From: Leucobacter rhizosphaerae
GTDB lineage: Bacteria; Actinomycetota; Actinomycetes; Actinomycetales; Microbacteriaceae
Length of the DNA: 64,000 nucleotides
NCBI RefSeq assembly: GCF_022919175.1
Contig: NZ_CP095043.1
Location: forward strand, 1,178,001-1,242,000
Direction of reading: 5' to 3'
Shown: piece by piece, positions 16,545 to 24,754 of the stretch
How the letters are laid out: the number at the start of each line of letters is the position of its first letter
Position numbering within the stretch: the first letter of the stretch is position 1
Made by a program: the position numbers and the translations under genes
The notes under the pieces: model-generated
Told to the model about the DNA's origin: nothing
Databases searched by the model: none
The model's input: the letters and a program-made list of their open reading frames with translations, nothing else

Positions 16545-17153
16545 TCCCGCAGTCAACCAGTAACCACCGACATTCACGGCCTAGAAATCACCCGATTCGA
16601 GCGAGAACCCAGAAACATTCCCGAACCCGAATATGCGCTGGGAATCGACCGCGAGCTATTGGTCGCTCACACCCCGGTGTGCAGGGGCAAAGCTCTGCAG
16701 AAACCCTCCACAGTTCACAGCGGAAGTCGATCTCGGGGTCGCAAGCACCTACCGTCGAAGTACCGCTCGCACCTCATTCCATCGCCGCATCGCCCCCTGG
16801 CAAGCACCCCGAGGTAACGATGAGGCAACGATACAAATACCAGATCACAGGGAGGAAATCCATGCATCGACATCAATAAATCACTGTTCTCACTTTGCGA
16901 CCCCGTCGCGAGGTTGTTAGCGTCGTAGACACAGTGTTCAACATTTGAACGCCTAGTTCGCTGCCGAATTTCGAGGCTCACGCCCGGAGATCGACAGTTG
17001 AGTTCGCCGTGACAACGGGTGGTCCCGATGGCCACCCCGAAGCATTGAATGCCCGCCCGGAATGAGATGAGTCTCCGGGTGTGTGGCAGTCCCACACGGG
17101 AGAACTGTGAACTGCACGACACGTGCATTTGGCGTGCCCAAAAGGAGGCCACA
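16545..17153 (+). promoter_or_regulatory. Long non-coding leader/promoter region of the betaine operon
   Basis: About 600 bp with no convincing gene, visibly richer in A/T than its surroundings up to about 16950. It holds a promoter candidate (TTGCGA 16895-16900, 17-bp spacer, TAGCGT 16918-16923) and a palindrome at 16936-16950. It also has hairpins at 17017-17037 (GGGTGG/CCACCC) and 17081-17097 (GTGTGG/CCACAC), and a strong Shine-Dalgarno before a five-codon ORF (16862-16879, MHRHQ). If the promoter is right the transcript has a 5' leader of about 220 bases. Confidence 0.5.
16936..16950. promoter_or_regulatory. Palindromic operator candidate upstream of proV
   Basis: GTTCAACATTTGAAC has perfect 6-bp arms (GTTCAA/TTGAAC) around a 3-bp centre. 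It lies just downstream of the predicted start-point of the betaine operon promoter, a usual place for a repressor. No regulator gene is adjacent. Confidence 0.45.
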
Positions 17154-18596
17154 GTGAACCATGCGTCTGGAATGTCCGCACCGGACCGACGCACCGCCCA
17201 GGATCGGGAATCCGCACCGGATCAGCACCCCCTTCCCCCAATGACCGACACCCCGACGACACCCGACACCGCCATCGCGGTCTCGAACGTCTACAAGATC
17301 TTCGGTCGGCGCCAAAGGGAGGCCGTCAAGCGCCTCAAGAACGGCGCGTCCCGCGACGAGCTCACCGCATCGTTCGGCACGGCCGCGGTGATCGACGCGA
17401 GCTTCGAGGTCCGCAGGGGCGAGATCTTCGTGGTGATGGGCCTGAGCGGCTCGGGCAAATCGACGCTCATCCGCATGCTCAATGGCCTGAACCCGACCAC
17501 GGAGGGCTCCGTCTCGGTGTTCGGCACCGAGGTCGTCGGTCTCGGGGCAACCGAGCTCCGCGAACTCCGCCGCGATCGCATGTCGATGGTCTTCCAGCAC
17601 TTCGCGCTGCTCCCCCACCGCACCGTGCTGGATAACGTCGCCTACGGCCTGGAAATCCAGGGGGTGGCGCAGGCCGAGCGACAGGAGCGCGCCCGGCACT
17701 GGCTCGGTCGCGTGGGCCTCGAGGGCTGGGAGGACAGCTTCCCGGGCGAACTCTCCGGCGGCATGCAGCAGCGCGTCGGCCTCGCCCGCGCGTTCGCCGC
17801 CGACACCGACATCCTGCTCATGGACGAGGCCTTCTCGGCGCTCGACCCGCTGATCCGTCGCGAGATGCAGGAGCAGCTCGTCGAGCTGCAGCAGGAGCTC
17901 GGCAAGACGATCGTGTTCATCACGCACGACCTCAACGAGGCGATGTTCCTCGGCGACCGGATCGCCGTCATGCGGGACGGCCGCATCGTGCAACTCGGCA
18001 CCCCGAACGACATCCTCACTGATCCCGCGAACGACTACGTCGCCCAGTTCGTGCAGGACGTGGATCGGGCGCGTGTGCTCACCGCCGGTGACGTGATGGA
18101 GCCGCCGCGCGCGGTGATCCCGGCCTCAGCGGGCCCCCGTGCCGCACTCCGCACCATGCGCGATCTGCAGACCTCGGCCTGCTTCGTGACCACCAGCGGC
18201 CGCAAGCTCCTCGGCGTCGTCCGCGACAAGGACATGCTCCGGCAGGTCCGCGAGGGCGGCACCGACATCGCCGATCGGATCCGCCCCACACCGTCGATCG
18301 TGACGCCGGATCAGCTCATCGCTGATCTCTTCGAGCTCTCCGCCGAGAGCCCCCTCCCGGTCGCCGTCCTCGACGATCAGGATCGCCTCATCGGCGTCGT
18401 GCCGCGCGTCACCCTGCTCGCGTCGCTCGCGAACATCCCGACGGTGACGACCGAGATCCCGATCATCGAACCGACCCCCACGATCTCGAGCGACCTCATC
18501 ACCGCGACGCTTGCGGAAACGAGCCAGGCGGCGCCCAGTCAGGCAGTACCCAGCCAGCCCGGAGCGCCCAGCACGACCCAGGAGGCCACCGCATGA
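17154..18596 (+). CDS. proV: Glycine betaine/proline ABC transporter ATP-binding protein ProV
   Basis: A 480-residue ATPase with a GTG start at 17154 set by AAAGGAGG at 17141-17147. The ProV-type N-terminus (VSNVYKIFG, then residues 57-75) precedes Walker A GLSGSGKST at 96-104. LSGGMQQRVGLARAFA and ILLMDEAFSALDP follow. After the ATPase come two CBS domains (about residues 310-430), the ionic-strength sensor of ProV/OpuA systems. A Ser/Pro/Gln-rich tail (repeats of SQA[A/V]PSQ) ends the protein. It is the first gene of proV-proW-proX, with a 4-base overlap to proW. The first ~35 residues are weakly conserved, so a start at Met30 is possible. Confidence 0.92.
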   Translation: MNHASGMSAPDRRTAQDRESAPDQHPLPPMTDTPTTPDTAIAVSNVYKIFGRRQREAVKRLKNGASRDELTASFGTAAVIDASFEVRRGEIFVVMGLSGSGKSTLIRMLNGLNPTTEGSVSVFGTEVVGLGATELRELRRDRMSMVFQHFALLPHRTVLDNVAYGLEIQGVAQAERQERARHWLGRVGLEGWEDSFPGELSGGMQQRVGLARAFAADTDILLMDEAFSALDPLIRREMQEQLVELQQELGKTIVFITHDLNEAMFLGDRIAVMRDGRIVQLGTPNDILTDPANDYVAQFVQDVDRARVLTAGDVMEPPRAVIPASAGPRAALRTMRDLQTSACFVTTSGRKLLGVVRDKDMLRQVREGGTDIADRIRPTPSIVTPDQLIADLFELSAESPLPVAVLDDQDRLIGVVPRVTLLASLANIPTVTTEIPIIEPTPTISSDLITATLAETSQAAPSQAVPSQPGAPSTTQEATA

Positions 18597-19483
18597 ACGA
18601 CTTCCGGATCCCGCTCGGCAAGTGGGTCGACGTCTTCGTCGAGTGGCTGACCACGAGCTTCACGGGCTTCTTCGACGTGCTCCGCGGCATCATGCGCAGC
18701 ATGTACGACTCGCTCGACTTCGTACTCAGCGCACCCCCGTTCTGGGCGATCATCCTGGTGATCACCGCGATCGCGTGGTTCGCGAAGGGGTGGAAGCTCG
18801 CGCTCGGCACCGCGATCGGACTGCTCGCGATCGTCGGCGTTAACCAGTGGGACAACGCCATGGACAGCCTGGCGCTGGTGATCCTCGCCACCCTGGTCGC
18901 CCTGCTGATCGCGATCCCGCTCGGGATCCTCGCGGCCCGCAACGACACGGCATCCAAGATCATCCGGCCGGTCCTCGACTTCCTGCAGACCATGCCCGCC
19001 TTCGTCTACCTGATCCCGGCGCTCATGCTGTTCCGGGTCGGCGTCGTGCCCGGCATCGTCGCGACCGTCGTCTTCGCCCTCGCACCCGGCGTGCGCCTCA
19101 CCGAGCTCGGCATCCGCGGAGTCGACCGTGAGGTGGTCGAAGCCGGACACGCGTTCGGGGCCACCCCGCGCCGGATCCTGCGCCAGATCCAGTTGCCGCT
19201 CGCGATGCCCTCGATCATGGCCGGTGTCAACCAGGTCATCATGCTGTCGCTCTCGATGGTCGTCATCGCCGGCATGGTCGGTGCCGGCGGGCTCGGCGGC
19301 GACGTCGTCAAGAGCCTGAGCAGCATCGACGTCGGCCTGGGCGTCGAAGCCGGCCTGTCGGTCGTGATTCTCGCCATGATCCTCGACCGGGTCACGGGCG
19401 CCTTCGGCACCGGCAAGAAGCGCTCACCCGCCCGGACCAACCGCGCCGCGAAGCGCACCGCCTCACTCGGCAAGGCCGCGTGA
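18593..19483 (+). CDS. proW: Glycine betaine/proline ABC transporter permease ProW
   Basis: A 296-residue membrane protein with an N-terminal amphipathic stretch (IPLGKWVDVFVEWLTTSF) followed by about six or seven membrane segments. The permease coupling loop is VVEAGHAFGATPRRILRQIQ, followed by LPLAMPSIMAGVNQVIM, characteristic of ProW/OpuAB. It overlaps proV by 4 bases. Together with ProV and the lipoprotein ProX it imports glycine betaine or proline betaine under osmotic stress. Confidence 0.92.
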   Translation: MNDFRIPLGKWVDVFVEWLTTSFTGFFDVLRGIMRSMYDSLDFVLSAPPFWAIILVITAIAWFAKGWKLALGTAIGLLAIVGVNQWDNAMDSLALVILATLVALLIAIPLGILAARNDTASKIIRPVLDFLQTMPAFVYLIPALMLFRVGVVPGIVATVVFALAPGVRLTELGIRGVDREVVEAGHAFGATPRRILRQIQLPLAMPSIMAGVNQVIMLSLSMVVIAGMVGAGGLGGDVVKSLSSIDVGLGVEAGLSVVILAMILDRVTGAFGTGKKRSPARTNRAAKRTASLGKAA

Positions 19484-19542
19484 TCCCGAACCTCATCGAC
19501 GTCACCAATCACCCGCGAGTCTCGCGGAACGAAAGGAACACC

Positions 19543-20433
19543 ATGAAGAAACGACTGCTCACCTCTGCCCTCGCCATCGGCGCCGCAGGGATGCTCGCCC
19601 TCTCGGGCTGCGCCGCCGGCGACACTTCCGAGGCGTCCGGCGACTCGAAGGGCACCATCGACATCGGGCTCTTCAACTGGGATGAGGCGATCGCCGTCAG
19701 CAACCTCTGGAAGCATGTGCTCGAGGAGGAGGGCTACGAGGTCAACCTCACCGACGCCGATCCTGGCGCCGTGTTCCTCGGCCTCTCGGAGGGCGACTTC
19801 GACGTGGTGCTCGACGTCTGGCTGCCCCTCACCCACCAGGACTACCTGGAGGAGTACGGCGACAACATCGTCGAGCTCGGCGCCTGGAACGACGAGGCCG
19901 TGCTCACCATCGCGGTGAACGAGGACGCGCCCATCGACTCGCTCGAGGAGCTGGCGGACAACGCCGACCTGTTCAACAACCAGCTCGTCGGCATCGAGCC
20001 GGGCGCGGGTCTGACCACCGTCACCACCGACACCGTGATCCCGACCTACGGTCTCGAGGGCATGGAGTACACCACATCCTCGACCCCGGCCATGCTCTCC
20101 GAGCTGAAAGCCGCGACCGGGGCCGGCGAGAACATCGCCGTCACCCTGTGGCGTCCGCACTGGGCCTACGATGCGTTCCCGCTGAAGGACCTCGAGGATC
20201 CCGAGGGCACCCTGGGTGAGGCCGAGAGCCTCTACTCCTACGGCAGCCTGACGTTCGAGGACGACTTCCCCGAGGTCGCCGAGCGCCTCAAGGCCTTCCG
20301 CATGGACTCCGAGACGCTGCACTCGCTCGAGAACGCCATGTTCAACGAGAACGACGACCCCGCGAACTACGAGGCGATCATCACCGAGTGGCTCGCCGAC
20401 AACCCGGACTTCGCCGACTCGCTCACCGCGTAG
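19543..20433 (+). CDS. proX: Glycine betaine/proline ABC transporter substrate-binding lipoprotein ProX
   Basis: A 296-residue lipoprotein. The signal peptide MKKRLLTSALAIGAAGMLAL ends in the lipobox LSGC with the lipidated Cys at 23. The OpuAC domain is rich in conserved Trp/Tyr that form the betaine-binding aromatic cage (FNWDEAIAVSNLW, VWLPLTHQDYL, VTLWRPHWAYDAF). GAAAGGAAC at 19530-19538 sets the ATG. It is the last gene of the proVWX operon and is followed by a strong bidirectional hairpin. Confidence 0.92.
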   Translation: MKKRLLTSALAIGAAGMLALSGCAAGDTSEASGDSKGTIDIGLFNWDEAIAVSNLWKHVLEEEGYEVNLTDADPGAVFLGLSEGDFDVVLDVWLPLTHQDYLEEYGDNIVELGAWNDEAVLTIAVNEDAPIDSLEELADNADLFNNQLVGIEPGAGLTTVTTDTVIPTYGLEGMEYTTSSTPAMLSELKAATGAGENIAVTLWRPHWAYDAFPLKDLEDPEGTLGEAESLYSYGSLTFEDDFPEVAERLKAFRMDSETLHSLENAMFNENDDPANYEAIITEWLADNPDFADSLTA

Positions 20434-20447
20434 CACGGCCGGGACGA

Positions 20448-20491
20448 CGAAACGGCTCGGGATCACCAGCAGGTGGTCCCGAGCCGTTTCG
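20448..20491. terminator. Bidirectional terminator between proX and the convergent NAD(P)-binding protein gene
   Basis: A perfect 15-bp stem (CGAAACGGCTCGGGA, 20448-20462, with 20477-20491) extended by a partial inner stem, between two converging genes. The AAA/TTT edges give short T-runs in both directions. Confidence 0.8.
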
Positions 20492-20502
20492 CGTGTGCGG
20501 CG

Positions 20503-21153
20503 TCAGTCCGTCGCGCGGATGGCCTCGGCGATCGCGGTACTGCCGTCGTTGAAGCGGATGGTGCGGCGGATCGTCGAGTCGTCGACGAGGGTGGCGGCGA
20601 TCACCTGCGCGACGTTCTCGCGCGACACGCTCGTGCCCTCCTCGGCCGCGGCGTCGATGGTGCCGGTGCCCGGATCGAGCGTCAACGAGCTCGGCCCCAG
20701 CACCGTCCACTCGAGCGCGGAGGCGCGCAGTTGCTCGTCCGCCGCAGCCTTCGCCTCGGCGTACGCGAAGAACGAGTGATCCTCGGGGACGCCATGGTCG
20801 AGCGATGCCCCGAAGTACGACACCATGACGTAGCGCGAGACGCTGGCCCGCTCCGCCGCCGCCATCGACCGCATCGCCGCATCCCGGTCCACGGCCCAGG
20901 TGCGGGCCGGGTTGCCGCCGCCGGCACCCGCCGACCACACCACCGCGTCGTGCCCCGCGATGAGCTCGGCCAGGCCGGCCTCGTCGAGCTGCTCGATGTC
21001 CGCGACCACCGGGGTCGCACCCGTCGCGCTCACCTCCTCCGCGTGATCGGGGTTCCGGATCACCGCGGTGACCTCGTCCCCCCGTTCCGCGAGATGCCGC
21101 TCCGCGAGCAGAGCGATCTTGCCGTGTCCTCCGAAAATGATGATGCGTGCCAT
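20503..21153 (-). CDS. NAD(P)H-binding SDR-like protein (YwnB/HSCARG-type)
   Basis: A 216-residue protein with an atypical-SDR Rossmann start (MARIIIFGGHGKIALLAERHL). The pattern WSAGAGGG...TWAVDRDAAM and SRYVMVSYFGAS fits the NAD(P)H-binding PF13460 family. The ATG at 21153 was chosen because the conserved fold begins at MARIIIFGG; an upstream frame extension is not credible. The family includes redox sensors and biliverdin-reductase-like enzymes; the substrate is unknown. It is divergent from the DJ-1/PfpI gene. Confidence 0.85.
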   Translation of the reverse strand: MARIIIFGGHGKIALLAERHLAERGDEVTAVIRNPDHAEEVSATGATPVVADIEQLDEAGLAELIAGHDAVVWSAGAGGGNPARTWAVDRDAAMRSMAAAERASVSRYVMVSYFGASLDHGVPEDHSFFAYAEAKAAADEQLRASALEWTVLGPSSLTLDPGTGTIDAAAEEGTSVSRENVAQVIAATLVDDSTIRRTIRFNDGSTAIAEAIRATD

Positions 21154-21320
21154 GCTCCCCACCCTAGGGGCCGATCCCGAGCGCGCGTCCAGCGCGCACT
21201 CAGCGGGGATAGCCGCTGCGCGCCTCGTCCGCAACCCGGTGGCGCCACGCAGCGACCCACGATGGGATGGAGGGACACCGCAGGGCTCGCGGTGCACCCG
21301 AACCGAAGGAGGAACACCGC

Positions 21321-21869
21321 ATGACGCACTTGACCGGAACACGCGTGGCCGTCCTTGCAACGAACGGCTTCGAAGACTCGGAACTCACCTCGCCCATCGC
21401 CGCCGTCCAGGAGCACGGCGCAGAGGTGACGGTCGTCTCCACCGACGAGGGCTCCATCACCGGGAAGAACGGCGTGGAGACCCGGGTCGATCGGCGATCC
21501 TCGGAGGTGAGCGCGGACGACTTCGACGCGCTGATCCTGCCGGGCGGCGTCGCGAACGGCGACCAGATCCGCCTCGACGCCGACGCAGTGGCCCTCACCC
21601 GCGACTTCTTCGCGCAGCAGAAGCCGGTCGCCGCGATCTGCCACGGCGGCTGGATCCTCGCCGACGCCGACGTGCTGCGCGATCGCACCGTCACGTCCTA
21701 TCCCAGCCTCCGCACCGACCTGCAGAATGCCGGTGCCACGTGGGTCGACGAGGAGGTGGTGGTGGATCGCGGTCTCGTCACGAGCCGCACGCCCGACGAC
21801 CTGCCCGCGTTCAACGACGCGATCGTGGCGGCCATCGCCGACGGGAGCACGGCCTGGACGGATGCCTAG
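21321..21869 (+). CDS. DJ-1/PfpI family protein (type 1 glutamine amidotransferase-like)
   Basis: A 182-residue protein with the nucleophile elbow AAICHGGW (Cys107) and a conserved glutamate (E18 in TNGFEDSEL), the DJ-1/PfpI/YhbO signature. Members act as cysteine hydrolases or glyoxalase III/deglycases that handle methylglyoxal. GAAGGAGG about 6-8 bases upstream sets the ATG at 21321. It is a stand-alone gene followed by repeats and an inverted repeat. Confidence 0.9.
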   Translation: MTHLTGTRVAVLATNGFEDSELTSPIAAVQEHGAEVTVVSTDEGSITGKNGVETRVDRRSSEVSADDFDALILPGGVANGDQIRLDADAVALTRDFFAQQKPVAAICHGGWILADADVLRDRTVTSYPSLRTDLQNAGATWVDEEVVVDRGLVTSRTPDDLPAFNDAIVAAIADGSTAWTDA

Positions 21870-21885
21870 CGGTCGCAAGTGACTA

Positions 21886-21921
21886 CGAGATCGACCGCGA
21901 GATCGACCTCGAGATCGACCT
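21886..21921 (+). repeat. 12-bp direct repeat array
   Basis: Three tandem copies of CGAGATCGACC[G/T] at 21886-21897, 21898-21909 and 21910-21921 just after the DJ-1 gene stop. Confidence 0.85.
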
Positions 21922-21930
21922 CGAGAGCCT

Positions 21931-21990
21931 CTGATCTCGCCGAGATGCCACCTCGATCACGCTCGGATCATAGGCGCTCGGCGAGATCAG
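21931..21990. terminator. Long-armed inverted repeat downstream of the DJ-1/PfpI gene
   Basis: CTGATCTCGCCGAG (21931-21944) pairs perfectly with CTCGGCGAGATCAG (21977-21990) across a 32-base spacer. It lies between the DJ-1 gene and the MarR promoter. It could terminate transcription, but the long spacer is unusual for that. Confidence 0.45.
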
Positions 21991-22013
21991 GGGCATTCGG
22001 CGTGCATTTCAAG

Positions 22014-22045
22014 TAGTTGCCTCGGGCAACTAGTGGGCGTAGAGT
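22014..22045 (+). promoter_or_regulatory. MarR operator overlapping its own promoter
   Basis: TAGTTGCCTCGGGCAACTA (22014-22032) is a perfect inverted repeat with 8-bp arms. It covers the -35 hexamer of a promoter TTGCCT (22017-22022), 17-bp spacer, TAGAGT (22040-22045). The predicted start-point (about 22052) coincides with the MarR ATG at 22053, so the mRNA is probably leaderless. Confidence 0.6.
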
Positions 22046-22052
22046 CAGGGGT

Positions 22053-22541
22053 ATGCCGGGCACCGATTCCCCACCGCACGAAACCCTTCTCGCCTCGCTG
22101 ACCGGGCTCATGTCGCGCTGGTCCTCGCTGGAGCTGCAGCGCAGGATCACGGCGGAGTGCGGCCTCACACTCGACCCCGTCGCCGTGAGCGCCGTGTACA
22201 CCCTGGGGCTCCGGGGCGGAGACGTGCGACCGAGTACGATCGCCGACGCGCTGCACCTGAGCCGCCCCTCGGCGTCGAAGCTGATCGCACGGATGTCGGA
22301 GGCCGGCCTCGTCGTGCGATCTGCGGACGCGCGGGATCGACGCGCAGCGACCGTGGCGCTCACGGCGCAGGGGCAGCGCGTCTTCCGACTCCTGATCGAC
22401 GCCGGCGTGACCATGGTCGCCGACGCGACCTCACGCTGGAGCGCCGCGGATGTCGCCACGCTGAGCACCCTCATGCAGCGATTCCTCGACGACATCGGCG
22501 CCCAGTTCACCGCCTCAGATACCTCCCCGTCCACCCACTGA
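22053..22541 (+). CDS. MarR family transcriptional regulator
   Basis: A 162-residue winged-helix protein (STIADALHLSRPSASKLIARM recognition region, wing DARDRRAATVALT). The ATG at 22053 was chosen over an upstream TTG because it sits at the predicted transcription start and the operator would otherwise be inside the gene. It is followed 11 bases later by an SDR gene, so it probably controls that enzyme and itself in response to a small aromatic or phenolic ligand (family knowledge, ligand unknown). Confidence 0.88.
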   Translation: MPGTDSPPHETLLASLTGLMSRWSSLELQRRITAECGLTLDPVAVSAVYTLGLRGGDVRPSTIADALHLSRPSASKLIARMSEAGLVVRSADARDRRAATVALTAQGQRVFRLLIDAGVTMVADATSRWSAADVATLSTLMQRFLDDIGAQFTASDTSPSTH

Positions 22542-22552
22542 AAGGACCCACC

Positions 22553-23392
22553 ATGTCTCGCACGTTCGTCATCACCGGCGCCGGATCCGGCATCGGCAAG
22601 ACCACCGCCCAGATCCTCCGCGACCGCGGCGACACCGTGATCGGCGTCGACCTCCGCGGAGCCGACGTGGTCGGCGACCTGTCGACCGCTGACGGCCGAG
22701 TCGCGGCCGCGGCGGAGGCGACCCGACTCGCCGGCGGCACCGTGGACGCGGTCATCGCCTGCGCCGGTCTCGCGATCCCGAAGCGGATCACGGCGGCCGT
22801 CAACTACTTCGGCATGACCGAGTTCCTCGAGGCCATGCAGCCCGCCCTCACGGCCTCAGCCGCCCCGCGGGTCGCCCTCATCTCGTCGATGGCCTCCCTG
22901 CAGCCGGTCGCACCACCGCTCGTCGACGCGCTCCTCGCGGGCGACGAGGCCGCCGCGCTCGCCATCGCCGCAGAGCTCGAGGCCGACCCGCAGACGGGCA
23001 ACCTCATCTACTCCTCGTCGAAGCAGGCGATCTCGCGCTGGGTGCGCCGCGAAGCACCGGGCGCGCGCTGGGCCGGTGCCGGGATCCCGCTGAACGCGGT
23101 CGGCCCGGGCACCGTCATCACCCCGATGACCCAGGACCTGCTCGCCACCCCGGAGGGCACCGCGATGGTCGACGCCGTCGTGCCCATGCCCCTGAACTCG
23201 CACCAGAGCCCGGAGAGCATCGCGCACCTGCTCATCTGGCTGACCTCGGTCGAGAACTCGCACTGCTGCGGTCAGACGATCTACTGCGACGGCGGTGCCG
23301 ACGCGGTGCTGCGCGGCGACGACATCTGGTCGTGGAACGAGGCCGGGATCCGCGACACCTTCGCCGAGATCACCGCGCGACTCGCGGGCTAA
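22553..23392 (+). CDS. Short-chain dehydrogenase/reductase
   Basis: A 279-residue SDR. The cofactor motif TGAGSGIGK is at residues 8-16, the catalytic Tyr/Lys pair appears as YSSSK, and the Ser is in LISSMAS. The VDLRGADVVGDL pattern and C-terminal CGQTIYCDGGADAVLRG resemble 3-alpha-hydroxysteroid dehydrogenase/carbonyl reductase-type SDRs. AAAGGACCCACC precedes the ATG. It is cotranscribed with the MarR regulator. Confidence 0.88.
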   Translation: MSRTFVITGAGSGIGKTTAQILRDRGDTVIGVDLRGADVVGDLSTADGRVAAAAEATRLAGGTVDAVIACAGLAIPKRITAAVNYFGMTEFLEAMQPALTASAAPRVALISSMASLQPVAPPLVDALLAGDEAAALAIAAELEADPQTGNLIYSSSKQAISRWVRREAPGARWAGAGIPLNAVGPGTVITPMTQDLLATPEGTAMVDAVVPMPLNSHQSPESIAHLLIWLTSVENSHCCGQTIYCDGGADAVLRGDDIWSWNEAGIRDTFAEITARLAG

Positions 23393-23407
23393 CCTGCCAC
23401 CGGCGGG

Positions 23408-24709
23408 CTAGCCCGCGACCGGCACGCTCGCGCGCGATCGGGGACGCAGCGCCAGGGAGAGCACCACCGCGATCCCGCACAGTGCCGCGCCCCCGAACCA
23501 CGCGAGCGAGTACGATCCCGACTCATCGCGGATCCACCCGGCCAGGAGCGCCGCGATCCCGGCGCCGACCTGGTGCGAGGCGAAGACCCAGCCGAACACG
23601 ATGGTGCCGCGGTCTCCGAAGTACGTGCGGCAGAGCGCGACCGTCGGGGGCACGGTCGCCACCCAGTCCAGACCGTAGACCACGATGAAGACGATCATGC
23701 TCGGGTGCACGCTGTCGGCGAGCAGCCACGGCAGCACGAGCAGCCCGATGCCGCGGAACCCGTAATACACGCCGAGCAGGATCCGAGGGTCGAAACGATC
23801 GGTGAGGTACCCCGAGGCGATCGTACCGACCACGTCGAAGATGCCGACGACCGCGAGCAGTCCCGCCGCCGTGGTCGTGGCCATGCCGTGGTCGTGCGCC
23901 GACGGGATGAAGTGGATGCCGACGAGCCCGTTCGTCGTCGCGCCGCAGATCGCGAACGCGGCGGCGAGTGCCCAGAACGCCTTGCTGCGCGAGGCCTCCC
24001 GCAGGGCCCCGAGTGCGTTCCGCGCCGCGCCGCCCGTGCTGCGCGTCGGCGGCTGCCAGGACTCCGGCGCACCGTGGGGACGCACCCCGACCTGCTCCGG
24101 GGCATCGCGCATGACGAAGACGATGATGGGCACCACCGCGAGGGCCGCCAGGGAGACCACGAGCGAGGCCTCGCGCCAGCCGGCGGTCTCGGCGAAGTGC
24201 GCCACGATCGGCAGGAAGACGAGCTGACCGGTGGCGCTTCCGGCCGTGAGGATGCCCATCACGAGGCCGCGGCGCTCCACGAACCAGCGCTGCGCGATCG
24301 TCGCGGCGAAGACGAGCGCCATCGCCCCGGTGCCCGCTCCGATGAGCACACCCCAGGTGAGGAGCAGCTGCCACGATGCGGTCGCGAAGACGGTGAGACC
24401 GGATCCCGCGGCGACGAGCAGCAGGGCGATCGCGGCGATGCGCCGCACCCCCCAGCGATCCATGAGCGCGGCGGCGAACGGGGCGATGAGCCCGTAGAGC
24501 ACCAGGTTGATCGACACCGCGAGGCTCATCACGCTGATGGACCAGCCGAACTCCTCGTGCAGCGGGATCATGAGCGCACCCGGTGCGGCGCGGAACCCGG
24601 CGGCACCGATGAGCGCGATGAAGGCCGCCGCGGCGACGCCCCAGGCGAGGTGGGAGCGCCGGAAGGCGGGTGCGGCGGGCGAGCTGGCTTTCTCCTGCGA
24701 AGCGGGCAT
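23408..24709 (-). CDS. MFS transporter
   Basis: A 433-residue, 12-segment membrane protein with MFS motifs (MDRWGVRR in loop 2-3, QRWFVERRGLVMGI, YLTDRFDPR). The MISSING arginine-rich motif A of drug exporters and the general sequence resemble the MCT/OFA-like oxalate-formate or monocarboxylate MFS group. It is convergent with the SDR gene (15-bp gap) and divergent from an HxlR regulator, which is the likely controller. Substrate unknown. Confidence 0.85.
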   Translation of the reverse strand: MPASQEKASSPAAPAFRRSHLAWGVAAAAFIALIGAAGFRAAPGALMIPLHEEFGWSISVMSLAVSINLVLYGLIAPFAAALMDRWGVRRIAAIALLLVAAGSGLTVFATASWQLLLTWGVLIGAGTGAMALVFAATIAQRWFVERRGLVMGILTAGSATGQLVFLPIVAHFAETAGWREASLVVSLAALAVVPIIVFVMRDAPEQVGVRPHGAPESWQPPTRSTGGAARNALGALREASRSKAFWALAAAFAICGATTNGLVGIHFIPSAHDHGMATTTAAGLLAVVGIFDVVGTIASGYLTDRFDPRILLGVYYGFRGIGLLVLPWLLADSVHPSMIVFIVVYGLDWVATVPPTVALCRTYFGDRGTIVFGWVFASHQVGAGIAALLAGWIRDESGSYSLAWFGGAALCGIAVVLSLALRPRSRASVPVAG

Positions 24710-24714
24710 GGGGA

Positions 24715-24744
24715 TACTCTAGCCTGACTTTCGTCAAGAGAGTA
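24715..24744. promoter_or_regulatory. Nested palindrome between MFS and HxlR genes
   Basis: The 45-bp divergent gap contains TACTCT (24715-24720) and AGAGTA (24739-24744) as outer arms and TGAC (24725-24728)/GTCA (24733-24736) as inner arms. HxlR-type regulators bind such palindromes, so this is the likely shared operator. Confidence 0.45.
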
Positions 24745-24754
24745 GACTCGGCGC

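Noticed and set aside
14889..16577. DUF222/HNH gene as part of an intein, intron or transposon
   Set aside because: No flanking splice motifs, terminal inverted repeats or target duplications were seen; free DUF222-HNH genes are common in actinobacteria.
16862..16879. Five-codon ORF MHRHQ as an independent gene
   Set aside because: Too short to support as a gene without conservation; kept only as part of the leader-region description.
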